Shown here one piece after another: positions 36,205-48,734 of a stretch of DNA of 64,000 nucleotides. The notes beneath the pieces are model-generated. The model had not been told where the DNA came from. It made no database searches and was given only the letters and a program-made list of their open reading frames with translations. The stretch covers positions 1 to 64,000 of the forward strand of contig CAMDTW010000511.1 of assembly GCA_945910005.1 (NCBI GenBank), given 5' to 3'. Numbering within the stretch: the first letter of the stretch is position 1; the number at the start of each line of letters is the position of its first letter. This DNA is from Isoperla grammatica. Its lineage: Eukaryota > Arthropoda > Insecta > Plecoptera > Perlodidae. The translations under genes and the position numbers were made by a program.

Positions 36205-37720
36205 AGTCGACTTATACGTGTTTGTTTTGTTTCAGAGGGCGCTGAGCGAAGATGACTTGTGTGTCTTTCACCAGGGCGCTAGGAGGAGTAGACGTGTGTC
36301 TGAGTTTCCCAGGGCGCTGAGAGGATATGACTTGTGTGTCTTTCACCAGGGCGCTAGGAGGAGTAGACGTGTGTCTGAGTTTACCAGGGTGCTGAGATGA
36401 GTCGACTTATACGTGTTTGTTTCAGAGGGCGCTGAGGGGAGATGACTTGTTTGCCTTTCACCAGGGCGCTAGGAAGAGTAGACGTGTCTGAGATTCCCAG
36501 GGTGCTGAGATGAGTCGACTTATACGTTTTTGTTTTAGAGGGCGCTGATGGGAGATGACTTGTGTGTCTTTCACCAGGGCGCTAGGAGGAGTAGACGTGT
36601 CTGAGTTTCCCAGGGTGCTGAGATGAGTCGACTTATACGTGTTTGTTTCAGAGGGCGCTGATGGGAGATGACTTGTGTGTCTTTCACCAGGGCGCTAGGA
36701 GGAGTAGACTTGTGTCTGAGCTCCCAGGGTGCTGAGATGAGTCGACTTATACGTGTTTGTTTCAGAGGGCGCTGAGGGGAGATAACTTGTGTGTCTTTCA
36801 CCAGGGCGCTAGGAGGAGTAGACGTGTGTCTGAGTTTCCCGGGGTGCTGAATGAGTCGACTTATACGTGTTTGTTTTAGAGGGTGCTGAGGGGAGATGAC
36901 TTGTGTGTCTTTCACCAGGGCGCTAGGAGGAGTAGACGTGTGTCTGAGTTTCCCGGGGTGCTGAATGAGTCGACTTATACGTGTTTGTTTCAGAGGGCGC
37001 TGAGGGGAGATAACTTGTGTGTCTTTCACCAGGGCGCTAGGAGGAGTAGACGTGTGTCTGAGTTTCCCGGGGTGCTGAATGAGTCGACTTAAACGTGTTT
37101 GTTTCAGAGGGCGCTGAGGGGAGATGACTTGTGTGCCTTTCACCAGGGCGCTAGGAGAGCCGACGTGTGTCTGAGTTTCCCAGGGTGCTGAGATGAGTCG
37201 ACTTATACGTGTTTGTTTCAGAGGGTGCTGAGGGGAGATGACTTGTGTGTCTTTCACCAGGGCGCTAGGAGGAGTAGACGTGTGTCTGAGTTTTCCAGGG
37301 TGCTGAGATGAGTCGACTTATACGTGTTTGTTTCAGAGGGCGCTAGGAGGAGTAGACGTGTGTCTGAGTTCCCCAGGGTGCTGAATGAGTCGACTTATGC
37401 GTGTTTTATTTAGAGAACGCTGAGACAAGACGAATTGCGTGTATTTCACCAGGGCGTTTGTAAGGAGATGACTTGTGTTTGAGTTTCCCAGGGTGGTGAG
37501 ACGAGACGAATTGTACGTGTTTGTTTTCCTGGGCGCTGAGACAAGATGTATTGTGTGTCTTTCACCAGGGCGGTGTGGCCAGAAAACTTTTACCTTTGTT
37601 TCTCAGGGCACTAAGACAGTGACTACTGGTACTTCTGGTGTGTTTGTGTCCTAGTGCTCCGAGGCGAGATGTGTGGTTTTTCGCCAGGGCGCTGAGATGA
37701 GGCGACTGGTGTAACTGCTG
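36205..37720. repeat. ~115-bp minisatellite with degenerate edges
   Basis: The unit has GAGTCGACTTATACGTG, GGGAGATGACTTGTGTG and CACCAGGGCGCTAGGAGGAG; it is about 114-115 bp and present about ten times. The end from 37430 is strongly diverged. Because several units are 114 bp, the minus strand stays open for 228 codons (36571-37257) with 38-residue repeats. I regard that as a by-product of the period. Confidence 0.93.
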
Positions 37721-37729
37721 TCACTAGCT

Positions 37730-39400
37730 ACCGATAAACCTTGCTATTTCTTGCTAGGTCCAGCTAGTTCTAGCTCTAGCTATCCCTAGCTAGTTCTAGC
37801 CTAGGATTCTCCTGCAATGTCTCGGAAGTTCTAGCTCTGGCTAAACCGAGCTTTTACTGGCTATTTCAGCCTAGCTTTTTCCGAATATGTCTAGCCAGTT
37901 CTGTTACTAACTTACTCTTGCTAATCCTAGCCTAGCAACGTCAAGCAAGCACTAGCTTATTCTTGTTCTGACAGTTGCTGGCTAACTCTTGCTAATTCTA
38001 GCTAGCTAGCTACATCACGTAAGGTCTAGCAAATTCTAGTACTGATTGCTACTTGCTAACTCTAGCTACTCCTAGCCTAGCAACGTCAAGCAAGCACTAG
38101 CTACTTCTGGTTCTGATAGTTGCTGGCTAACTCTTGCTAATACTAGCCTAGCTACATCAAGTAAGGTCTAGCTACTTCTGGTTCTGATAGTTGCTAGCTA
38201 ACTCTTGCTAATACTAGTCTAGCTACATCAAGTAAGGTCTAGCAAATTCTAGTACTAATTGTTACTGTCTAACTCTAGCTTATACTAGCCTAGCTACATC
38301 AAGTAAGGTCTAGCTACTTCTGGTTCTGATAGTTGCTGGCTAACTCTTGCTAATACTAGCCTAGCTACATCAAGTAAGGTCTAGCTACTTCTGGTTCTGA
38401 TAGTTGCTGGCTAACTCTTGCTAATACTAGCCTAGCTACATCAAGTAAGGTCTAGCTACTTCTGGTTCTGATAGTTGCTGGCTAACTCTTGCTAATACTA
38501 GCCTAGCTACATCAAGTAAGGTCTAGCTACTTCTGGTTCTGATAGTTGCTGGCTAACTCTTGCTAATACTAGCCTAGCTACATCAAGTAAGGTCTAGCTA
38601 CTTCTGGTTCTGATAGTTGCTGGCTAACTCTTGCTAATACTAGCCTAGCTACATCAAGTAAGGTCTAGCTACTTCTGGTTCTGATAGTTGCTGGCTAACT
38701 CTTGCTAATACTAGCCTAGCTACATCAAGTAAGGTCTAGCTACTTCTGGTTCTGATAGTTGCTGGCTAACTCTTGCTAATACTAGCCTAGCTACATCAAG
38801 TAAGGTCTAGCTACTTCTGGTTCTGATAGTTGCTGGCTAACTCTTGCTAATACTAGCCTAGCTACATCAAGTAAGGTCTAGCTACTTCTGGTTCTGATAG
38901 TTGCTGGCTAACTCTTGCTAATACTAGCCAAGCTACATCAAGTAAGGTCTAGCTACTTCTGGTTCTGATAGTTGCTGGCTAACTCTTGCTAATACTAGCC
39001 TAGCTACATCAAGTAAGATCTAGCAAATTCTAGTACTGATTGTTACTGGTCAACTCTTGCTAATCCTAGCCTAGCTACATCAAGTTAGGTCTAGCTACTT
39101 CTGGTTCTGATAGTTGCTGGCTAACTCTTGCTAATACTAGCCTAGCTACATCAAGTAAGGTCTAGCAAATTCTAGTACTGATTGTTACTGGCCAACTCTT
39201 GCTAATCCTAGCCCAGCTACAACAAGCAAACTCTAGCCAGTTCTAGTACTGAGTGTTACTAGCAAACTCTAGAGAATCCTAGCCTAGTTACATCAAGCTA
39301 TGCCTACCTTGTTCTAGCACTAGCTGGGGGCGCTCATAACCAAGCTACTTCTAGCTGTTCCTAGTACTAGCTAGTTCTGGCTAAAGATGTAGCTAGTAGA
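37730..39400. repeat. 71-bp satellite array (copy 1, right arm)
   Basis: The unit is 71 bp, with TCTAGCTACTTCTGGTTCTG, GGCTAACTCTTGCTAATAC and TAGCCTAGCTACATCAAG. Units from 38160 to 39000 are almost identical; the flanks are diverged. Read on the minus strand it shares CTAGCTA, GCTAACTC and GTTCTG-type words with the 74-bp array at the other end. The two arrays may be diverged inverted descendants of one subterminal repeat. Confidence 0.93.
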
Positions 39401-39432
39401 AAGCAGCTAGAATTTTAAACAGGGTATTCATA

Positions 39433-41468
39433 ACCGCCTCACTGCCCTCCCACTTCCACTTCTCGACTCATCTTCAGCTATCGATACGTCGATCTCCTTC
39501 CTATCGGCTCTTATCCGTCAGGCAGCTAATGTTGCAATCCCCAAATACACACCGTCGCCCTCAACACATCTGTCTTTACCACCTGCCCTTCGTGCATGTG
39601 TGCGACAGAAAAATCGAGCCCGTCGGCGCTGGCAAGCGTTCCGAACGCCAGACTGCAAGGCCGAATACGACAGACTGCAACGTGCACTTGACCGCGATAT
39701 TGCCGACCACTTGTCATCGCAGTGGGAGGCAAAACTCTCCACCCTCTCATACCACGACAACTCCATCTGGCGGATGGCCAAGACGCTACAGAAGTCGAAA
39801 TCACCCAATCCCCCGATCCTCACACCTGCAGGCTGGGCACTTAGTAGCCCGGACAAAGCCGAGGCAATCTCGCGCAGTCTGGAAATGGCCTTCATCCCAA
39901 ATCCACCAATTCCTGGCGAACCTGATTTGGATAGGTTAATGAAAATCTACTTTTCAAAAACTGTGTGCCCGGAACCCCCACCTGAGTACAACCTTCAACC
40001 CTTTGAACTACTATCCATCTTTTCCAAATTAAACCCCCGCAAAGCCCCTGGTCCCGACGGTATAGGAGCGGTGCTCATTCGACAACTTCCCGGGTCAGCT
40101 GTGGCAGTCCTCTTCCATATTTATGAACGGTGCCTCACTACGTCATATTTCCCAAAAAATTGGAAAATGGCCAAAATTATCTCAATCCTAAAACCCGGGA
40201 AACCGCCGTCAGACCCGTCCAGCTACAGACCAATCAGCCTTCTCAATGTCATGGCCAAAATGCTTGAGTCACTGGTCCTAACTCGCATCAAGCGACATTT
40301 AGCCGACAACACCATTATCCCCCCGTATCAATTTGGTTTCGTAGCAAACACCTCTACTGAACACCAACTGTTACGTCTCACAAATCGCATCACCCATGGT
40401 TTCAATAACAAGAAAGTCACAGCCGTTGCTTTCCTTGACATTGCCAAAGCTTTTGACTCAGTCTGGCATGCTGGCTTGTTATTGAAACTAGCCCGGTACA
40501 AATTCCCCCTGCATATCATTCACTTTCTCCAATCATTCCTCCACAAAAGAAGTTTTCGGGCATCCTGGCTGGGGTCACTGTCTTCACCACGCAAAATACG
40601 CGCAGGAGTACCTCAGGGATCAGTACTCAGTCCAACCCTATTTAATATTTACACGGCGGACATGCCAGAAATGCCCAAGGGTGTTGATGTGCATCTCTTT
40701 GCGGATGATGACGCCATTGCTGCCACCTCTCGCTCCGCAAAACTTGCTGTCAAACACCTCCAAGCTGGTCTGGATTTAATGTCCCCATGGTATGCCAAAT
40801 GGCGATTCAAACTTAATGTTGGCAAAACTTCAGCCACCATGTTTACTACTGGTCATGCCCCCAAACATTCTCCCCTCTTTCTGGACGGTGTCCCGATCGC
40901 ATGGTCAAAAACAAATCTGTACCTGGGTGCATTATTAGACCGCCGTCTTAGCTGGAGCCCTCATGTAGCCAAAGTGACTCAAAAGAGTAGAAATAAAATG
41001 TTTGCTCTTCGGTCACTTCTGAGGTCTCCAGCTATTGCTGAGAAAGACCGTCTTCGGATCTACACGACTGTTATCCGACCCACATTTCTATATGCTGCTC
41101 CCATATGGGGCACCACAACCTATACAAATTTACTCAAATTGCAGCGCCTTCAAAATACTGTCCTCCGTGTGGTGATGCACCTGCCCAAATACACCCCTAT
41201 CGTTCCGCTCCACACTTCTCTAGATCTACCTCTGGTAGATACATTGGTTCAGGATCGGTCTCTTAAATTTTTCAAATCCCTAACACAGCACCCCAACCCT
41301 CTCGTGAGGTCACAGTTGGACTTTATGCCCGACCTACGCGACAGATTTCTTCGTCCAGTCGCTAGCATCAATACCCTTAAATTCAGGCCTCCCAACCCTA
41401 AGGCATGTGACCGCCACCGCAACATTCGCCCTCCCCTCTTTGCGAAGAAAAGACGGGTGCAGGTGTAA
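39433..41468 (+). pseudogene. LINE ORF2, reverse transcriptase part (3' portion of split gene)
   Basis: The frame is open from the insertion border 39433 (the first in-frame ATG is only at 39600) to TAA 41468. It continues the endonuclease frame of 23666-24419 once the 15,005-bp element and its 8-bp duplication are discounted. Counting from 39600, RT motifs are KAPGPDGIG (149-156), the catalytic Asp in FLDIAKAFD (279-286), AGVPQGSVLSPTLF, and the FADD catalytic box at 367-370. A short C-terminal domain ends in basic KKRRVQV. FADD and overall motif spacing fit the Jockey/I group. No internal stop or frameshift is visible, so the LINE was young when interrupted. Confidence 0.9.
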
Positions 41469-41800
41469 ATCTAGCCATTCCCAGGACTCTTCCTGACCTT
41501 ACCTTTTCTATTCCTAGTCGTTGCTAATCCAACCTCTTCTATTAATTCATACTAATATAACTTTAAATTCATTCTGCCTTCGGGCCATTTCATTCTTTTT
41601 CACAACGTTCTGCCTTCAGCAACACATTGATCACCTCTGTAATCTGTTCGTACTTCTCTTAAGGACACTGTCCGGTCGAGACTTTACAAGCAAAAGGAAA
41701 CTGAGCCTTATTGCCACCATCCAAACGTCCAAACGTCCAATGCACTAGCTCTATAAAGTAAGGTTATGAACAGTATTTCCTGTTCCTCTTTGGGCACAGC
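41469..41800 (+). other. LINE 3' UTR, probable
   Basis: This follows the ORF2 stop and has no gene. The 3' border of the LINE is unclear because no target duplication or poly-A was found. It ends against a MITE. Confidence 0.45.
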
Positions 41801-41803
41801 TAA

Positions 41804-42477
41804 GGTTTGTTCAGTTGACCCGTTCCAAACAGTTCAGAGCAGAAAAAAGCAGAAGTGGCTGTTCAGCTGACAAACTTGAGCTGTTCGGTGGCTGTTCAGT
41901 TGACACAAGCAGCTCGATATCGAGCAGGTCGAACATGTTGGCCTGCTCGGTTGAAAAGGGAGGATCTGAATCGCGCGGGATTTTAAATCTCACGTGTTAG
42001 GCCTACATAACCTCTACGCAATGTCTGATAATCGTAACAGATGAAAACGGCTATCCAATTGTGCAGGATGATTTCCATTTCTACCAAGTACCAGGTAGGT
42101 GTACGCAAATGCCTAAAATATTGTTCATTTTACAAGCTAGGTAGGCCCTAGGCTAGGCACCCCTTAGGCCTAGGCCTAGACCTGGTTTCACGATTAATAC
42201 CTACTGTTTTAGACTGTCTATAAATAACAATTATTATTATTAACAGACATTAACAAATATTAACAGCTATTAGACTATGCTAAATAAATGCTACTACTAC
42301 ACCCACTAGTTTGAATTTGACGCGCCTGCGCTGGCTGCTCGGTATCGTTCAGCTGTCAAAACAAGAACATCTGTTCTTTTCTGCTCGGAACGCCCTACTT
42401 CCTGTTCGTATGACGTAATTCCGCACAGCTCTATGTTGCTAGTCTAAACTGTTTGGAACGGGTCAACTGAACAAACC
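41804..42477. mobile_element. 674-bp PIF/Harbinger-type MITE
   Basis: Perfect 31-bp inverted ends begin GGTTTGTTCAGTTGACC, each flanked by TAA (41801-41803 and 42478-42480). A three-base TWA target is the PIF/Harbinger signature. The interior has AGCTGTTC/GAACAGCT-type repeats and TAGGCCTA palindromes, with no transposase. The symmetrical fit of TAA excludes a TA reading of the same ends. Confidence 0.85.
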
Positions 42478-42557
42478 TAAAAAACACACATAAATAGGTG
42501 CGAAAATATTCAAATTCAAAATTTTAATTGTCTAATATCCTTGTAGAGTACTGGGAA

Positions 42558-42608
42558 GAAATTGCTCAAATATTTCCCGAGCATAATCTTTCGGGAAATA
42601 TTTGAGCA

Positions 42609-42613
<5 letters not shown>
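42558..42613. repeat. Perfect 23-bp inverted repeat, 10-base loop
   Basis: The arms 42558-42580 and 42591-42613 are exact reverse complements (core CAAATATTTCCCGA). It abuts the CT tract where the LINE begins and may be part of its insertion scar or an unrelated foldback. Confidence 0.9.
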
Positions 42614-42659
<46 letters not shown>

Positions 42660-42664
<5 letters not shown>

Positions 42665-42896
42665 ATATTCGAAATAATTGTTTCCCATCAGAAAGTTCTC
42701 TTAGCGGTAGTGTATCGCCCTCCCAAGATCGGATTTCTTACCGATTTTGAAAATTCACTCTTAGCTTGGTTACCGCATTATGAAAATGTTATAGTAATGG
42801 GTGATTTTAATACCAACCTTCAACTTCCCAATCATACAGATACAAAACAACTAACCACAATTTTCGAATCATGTAACCTTGAAGTACTGCCCCTAC
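42660..42896 (+). pseudogene. LINE endonuclease fragment, before hAT insertion
   Basis: The frame reads KVLLAVVYRPPK, then an intervening segment, then VIVMGDFNTNLQLP. These are the VYRPP and GDFN motifs of APE-type LINE endonucleases (GDFN carries a catalytic Asp and Asn). It stops at the hAT border 42896. The insertion plus duplication is 981 bp, a multiple of three, so the reading frame is the same on both sides. Confidence 0.85.
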
Positions 42897-43869
42897 CAGG
42901 GGCGCCAACTTTTCAGAATTACTGTGGGTGCTCAAAACTTAGGCAAACTCTACGGCCTCTATGGCCCCCGGGAGGGGGGGGGGGGGGGGTGGAATTTCAT
43001 TCACCAATTGTAGTATTGGAGTAGATTATGAACATAGGAGAGGACTGATATTCAAAACCACATCGTATCCTAAACAATGAAGTGAATGTTGTTTGTTGTT
43101 TGTTTTTATTAGCCTTCAATCGATCTTTTAGTACATACATACAAGACATAGGATTAGTGAAGAGTACATAAATATTATGAAGTACCTATATACAATGTAA
43201 TGTCAAGTAGCTTACAAGTAATAACTAAAAATTTACTACAAGGTCTGCGTAGAATACCCGGGAAAATTATTTAACAGTCTAAATTATAGAGAACATAATT
43301 TTAGCCAGATTTTACCAAATTGCTGCATTCTAAATTATTCAATAAAAAATCATTCAATTATTTAATAGGTCCTACCTTGTCAAATCGACATAATATACTA
43401 CCGAAAGCACATAGGCTACATAGTTGCTTGGGGGGGGGGGGGTTGCGCAGAGTAGAACATACCTGTGAAAATGTGCTACACCACCGAGACGCAATGGACG
43501 GAGGGTGGGGGGGGGGGGGGGGGGGGGTCATCTCTCGCAATAGCGCCGCAGGCATTTTTTTTGACAAATACGTATTTTTGAAGAGGTTGTAATGTGTTTT
43601 AGAAGAAATTAAGATCTTTTGTTGAACGGGACACATTTACCATAATCTTAAGAACATTTCCAAATAAAAGTAAAGCTGGGATTTCGGGTGGTCCAAATCA
43701 CCGAACACCCCTCCCCCTTGGATACGCCACTGAATGCCTTATATTTTTTTGGGTGGGTTTTTCGTGTTGTTTGGGTTTCGCGTTTTCTATTTGTGTGGGT
43801 GCTCCGCACCCACACAAATCTACCTGTGGGTGCTTTGGCCCTCCTGCACCCACGGAGTTGGCGCCCCTG
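42897..43869. mobile_element. 973-bp hAT MITE inside the LINE
   Basis: Inverted ends CAGGGGCGCCAAC / GTTGGCGCCCCTG with perfect 8-bp duplication GCCCCTAC (42889-42896 and 43870-43877). The unoccupied GCCCCTAC is seen in the related LINE copy near 16664-16680. The interior has G-runs at 42967-42989, 43430-43442 and 43508-43527, and no transposase. Confidence 0.95.
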
Positions 43870-45978
43870 GCCCCTACAACCTACACACCACACATCTACC
43901 TCTCACACATTAATTGATTTAATGTTAACTTCGGATGTAAGTAAAATCCTTAATCATGGACAACTCTCCGTACCTGGCATTTCATATCATGACCTGATTT
44001 ATTTACAATATTCTATTCGAGTACCAAAACACAAAGCAAAGTTCATTACTAAACGCTTTTTAAAACACATCGACACCGAACGCTTTACAGAAGACTCTAT
44101 AGCCATCCCTTGGCACAACATTATTAACTTAAACACTATTGACGAAAAATTGTTAGAATTCAACTCGTTAGTTATACAGCTTTATGACGAGCACGCTCCT
44201 TTAAAGACGGTTCGAGTGACTAAACCTCCAGCTCCGTGGCTAACCAACGACATAAGAGATTACATGGCAAGACGAGACGCAGCTTTCAACATTTATAAAT
44301 CTTTTTCTACCCCTGAAAACAGAGATAAATACAAAACACTTAGAAACAAGACAAATCAACTGATACGCACGGAAAAGCGGAGGCATGCATATAGTTTACT
44401 CGACCCAAAAATGCCTTCTAAAAAACTTTGGCGGACTATCGCCCACATGGGGGTAGGCAAGCAAAAGGAAGACGAACCCCCTATTGCGATACCCCTGGAT
44501 TCACTTAACTCGCATTTTATCCAGCCAGTGCAAGAAATCGACCCCACAATTAAAAAAGAATTTTTAAACGAATTATCAAACAATAGAAATACACAACCTT
44601 ATGAGAAGTTCTATTTCTCACACGTGACGCCTCAAACTGCTCTACGTGCTATAAATCGTATCCAGTCCAATGCCCACGGAGTAGATAATATCCCTATAGA
44701 ACTTATTAAACACATGATCAAACATTCCCCATTTTTAATTGAACCTATTACTTATTTACTTAACTTCTCCCTTACTAGTTCTTCCTATCCTCATATGTGG
44801 ACACACGCATTAGTTCGTCCTCTTGCGAAAAAAGTAAAGCCTGAAACGGCAGGAGACTACAGACCAATTAGCATATTACCAGCACTATCAAAAGTTCTCG
44901 AATACATCGTTCATACTCAAGTATCTGAATACCTGACACAAAACGACATTTTAGACCAACATCAATCAGGGTTTCGGGTCAACCACAGCACATGTACAGC
45001 TCTTATAAAAGTTACTGACGACATTAGATCTAAAATGGACCATAGACAATTGACTATCCTAACATTACTCGACTTTAGCAAGGCCTTTGACTCGGTCGAT
45101 ATAGATATACTAATTGCAAAACTGAAAACCATAAACTTTTCTGCGCCGGTGATACAATGGTTCGAGTCATACTTTCGTGATCGTAAGCAAAGTATAATAT
45201 CACTTGATTGTCAATCTCAATGGCAGACATTAAGAGCTGGTGTTCCTCAAGGAAGTGTCCTCGGACCTCTATTGTTTTCTCTCTACATAAATAGTATTTC
45301 AAAAGCATTAAAGTATTGTCATCACCACCTCTATGCTGACGATCTGCAAATATACTTGCATGCCTCCCCACTGAAACTCGACGCCGCTATAGATTTGATT
45401 AATAATGACTTGGAAAATCTGACTACCTGGGCAACCAAACATGGGTTGCTAATAAACCCACTTAAATCCCAATCTATAATAATTGGATATCATAAATTGT
45501 TGAATAAAATAAACATTTCAAATGTCCATAAAATAACTTTGAACGACCTAACAATACCCTTCCAAAACAACATAAAAAACTTAGGACTACACATGACAGA
45601 CGACCTCTCCTGGAACAATCATACCAAGCACATATGTCAAAAAACTTACTCAGCTTTACACTCATTAAACAGACTAAAGAATTTTCTTCCGACTAGACTT
45701 AAGACTCTCCTAGTACAAACGCTCATAATTCCTCACTTTGACTACTGTGACGTCGTTTACAACGACCTAACAGAAGACCTAGCCATCCGTCTTCAACGTG
45801 CCCAAAACTCGTGCGTTAGGTTTATCTTAGGAATAAGAAAATATGACCACATTACTCCTGGCTTCAAACAGTTATCCTGGATCCGCTTAAAAGACCGTCG
45901 TAACCTTCATTCTGTTTGTCTTACCCACCGTATTCTCTCTACTTCTTCACCTAGTTATCTCGCGTCAAACTTCCATTA
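43870..45978 (+). pseudogene. LINE reverse transcriptase (3' part of split ORF)
   Basis: Continuing the endonuclease frame, it reads LIDLMLTSD and SYHDLI (the end of the endonuclease; the expected SDH has become SYH), a linker with a Lys/Arg-rich segment, then RT motifs: GDYRPISILP, the catalytic Asp in LLDFSKAFDSVD, AGVPQGSVLGPLLFSLYI and YADDLQIYL (about 45331). It ends in the LPTRLKTLLVQ...FDYCDVVYN region and loses similarity at about 45978, where an AGGGGCG-type sequence begins. No stop interrupts these 700 codons, but the Asp loss in SDH suggests an impaired endonuclease. Confidence 0.85.
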
Positions 45979-46315
45979 CAGGGGCGTTGGAAGTACATTT
46001 TGCTAGGGGGGGCAAGCACTTATGGGTTACAGAATATAAATAATATAAATAGGCTAAATGTAGAAATGGCTTTTTCGAGAAATTTCGGAAGTCGTTCCAA
46101 ATACCATCAAGTCTCACCGATGATATTGTTCAGGCCGTATTACGGTGGTACATTTTTATGTTTAGGCACCATTTGTATTCTTAATGTTGTCAAGTTTATG
46201 TATAAATTGTAATTTGTTTCGATTTTCGTTTTGATATAAGTTATTGTATGTTATTCTGTGTCTTACGGCAATAGCTTTGTCTGCAGAGACCGAATAAAGG
46301 TTGTTATTATATTTA

Positions 46316-47450
46316 TACGTTCTTATAAAAATGTTCACCTTTTCTTGCAAAAAACACCTGAATGTGTATACCATTGATGAACAGTATTGCGGTGATGATA
46401 AGTTCGTACCGAATCAAACATCACAGCTTTTTTTCGGTCAATCCCACTTCAATCTTATGCAAAGTTTTCATGTACCTATTAGTTTTCTACAGCCTTCACT
46501 AACACCAACGATAACTTCATCCATCGTATTACAGTAAAATAATACACACACATATGTCTATACATACATATACACAACACAAGCAACAACGAACGAACAA
46601 GCGGTAAATATTGGAAATTTAATAATGTTTTAATTTTATNNNNNNNNNNNNNNNNNNNNNNNNNNNNNNNNNNNNNNNNNNNNNNNNNNNNNNNNNNNNN
46701 NNNNNNNNNNNNNNNNNNNNNNNNNNNNNNNNNNNNNNNNNNNNNNNNNNNNNNNNNNNNNNNNNNNNNNNNNNNNNNNNNNNNNNNNNNNNNNNNNNNN
46801 NNNNNNNNNNNNNNNNNNNNNNNNNNNNNNNNNNNNNNNATTAGTGTCAACGGTCAAGACTCAACATAATATTTATGTAGGCATATTCGTCTCAAAGGTT
46901 CTTGATTTATAACTTCCAGGAAAGTGGAAACCAAAATCTTCGGTCGGTGCGTTTTGTGAACTTCACCGAAAACATCTTCCAATTGTTAACAATATGTCAA
47001 CCAACTATCATGGTGCCGAAGGTTGTTACCATTGTGTACTATACTTTCCGTTCCTATTATTGCAAATATAAAAGGAACTCAGCCATTCATCGAGTATTGA
47101 CATCACCAAACTTTCAAAGGAAGACCTCCCAAATCCCAGTGGAACAAATCGCAGAACTTCCAAAAATAATTTTTCCCTTTGCATTTTTTGTTTTTATATT
47201 TTTATTTATATTGCAATTTTGAGATTTTGATATACGGAGGCTTGTACCGAAAAGAACCGATAACCGAAACCCAAAATATCGGTTTTCGTTTCGGTTTGAC
47301 CACTTTTTCATAACGGTTTTCGGTTCGGGAAAAATAACGGTTTTTTCCGGTTTTCGGTTCGAACCGGTTCGATCCCCTGGTAAGCTTATATATATTCAAA
47401 ACATTACTTTACAAATTTCCAACGTGAAGGATGAAAATATATAAATTGTT
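46316..47450. other. Intergenic stretch containing an assembly gap
   Basis: No gene is recognised. Positions 47240-47375 are rich in CGGTTTTCGGTT and its complement, forming a small repeat cluster. Confidence 0.4.
46640..46839. other. Assembly gap (200 N)
   Basis: Exactly 200 unknown bases, likely a placeholder of arbitrary size. Confidence 1.
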
Positions 47451-47689
47451 GGGGGGGGGGGGGGGGGAGGTAGGTGTTACAATCACTCATCATTGTTCTT
47501 TAAATTGGTTTCAAACTCCAAAATGTGTTCATGTCAAGGTTCTAAAGGTGTATATAGGCCTAACCACATAAATTGATGTTCGAAAGAACCATTTGTTTGA
47601 CAGCCAATTGAACAGCCTGTGCTGGTCCGCGGCAAGATTATAATTCTGAAAGTGGTCCGCGGAATGCAATAGCCTAGTTTGGGAACCAC

Positions 47690-48440
47690 TGCGCTAGATA
47701 AACGTAGTGTATGGCTGGGCTAGTAAGCTATGCCTAGCCCTGTGCACTTCCGTGTCTGTGACAAGACTAGTAGGCCAGACCCTAGTAGGTCCAGCCCTTC
47801 CAAGTTTGTGGCAAGGCTAGTAACAGCTACGCAAAGGCTAGGCCTAGCCCTACATCTTTGTACGTCTATCAATCCCATATGGCTAGGCTAGTAGGCTAGG
47901 CCAGACCCTAGAAGGCCTAGCCCTTTCAAGTATGTAGCAAGGCTAGCAAGAGCTAGGCAAAGGCTAGGCCTAGCCCTACGTCTTTGTACGTCAATCAATC
48001 CTATGGCTAGGCTAGGGCCTAGTAGGCTAGACCCTAGTAGCCTAGGCCTTCCAAGTTTGTCCAAGGCTGGCAAGAGCTAGGTAAAGGCTAGGCCTAGCCC
48101 TACATCTTTGTACGTCAATTAATCTTATGGCTAGGCTGGCTAGTAGGTTAGACCCTAGTAGGCCTAGGCCTAGCCCTTCCTAGTTTGTGGCTAGGCTAGC
48201 AAAAGCTAGGCAAAGGCTAGGCCTAGCCTAGCCCTACGTCTTTGTACGTCAAACAACGCTAGGCTATGGCTAGGCTAGTAGGCCAGACCCTAGTAGACCT
48301 AGGCCCTAGCCTTCGATGTTTCGAGTCCATGCCTAGCTAGGGTAGGGCTAGGTAGGCCTACGCCTAGCCCTAAGCTTTTGTACGTCCATCATGTTGCTAG
48401 CCTAGGCCTAGGGCAAGGTTACAAGAGTCCCAGGCAGCGC
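47690..48440. repeat. CTAG-rich minisatellite, ~120-133-bp units
   Basis: Blocks containing GCTAGGCCTAGCCCTACRTCTTTGTACGTC recur near 47850, 47970, 48095 and 48228. The interior is made of TAGGC/GCCTA words. A G-run (47452-47468) lies just upstream. Confidence 0.85.
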
Positions 48441-48734
48441 CGTTATGCTAGCCCTTACCTTTAATCCTTGTTAGGCTGACGTTCAGCTTGGCTCCTAGGC
48501 CTACACCAGTGAAACCACGACTGACAAAGACAATTTAGCGTAATTAATCTAGGCCTAGAAGGCAATAGTTTTAAGGTGTTATCGTGTTATTAGGCCTATT
48601 GGCCGATTCCGAAAGAAACTTACAGCCCAGTTAACCTTGATCCAAACAAACAATTAAATTAGCAATTAATTAATAAGCAAAAACATCGAGCAGAAGCCAG
48701 GAAACGCAAGAGCTTTCGGAAGTGACGAAACCAC

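Larger units (their letters stand above)
42614..46310 (+). mobile_element. CR1/L2-like LINE, 5'-truncated, interrupted by a hAT
   Basis: It starts at a (CT)n tract (42612-42660), as does its relative at 16590-16935. It holds the C-terminal part of an APE endonuclease and the full reverse transcriptase, split by a 973-bp hAT. After about 45978 the ORF is lost, and the tail has AATAAAGGTTGTTATTATATT-like sequence near 46290-46315, which may be the LINE 3' end. Clade assignment (CR1/L2/Rex group) is by motif impression only. Confidence 0.75.

Noticed and set aside
36571..37257. 228-codon repetitive protein on the minus strand
   Set aside because: The frame stays open because several minisatellite units happen to be 114 bp. 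Units of 115 bp break it on both sides, and no start context or domain is evident.
43688..43869. N-terminal extension of the LINE reverse transcriptase ORF
   Set aside because: Those codons lie inside the inserted hAT; the true LINE frame resumes at 43870.
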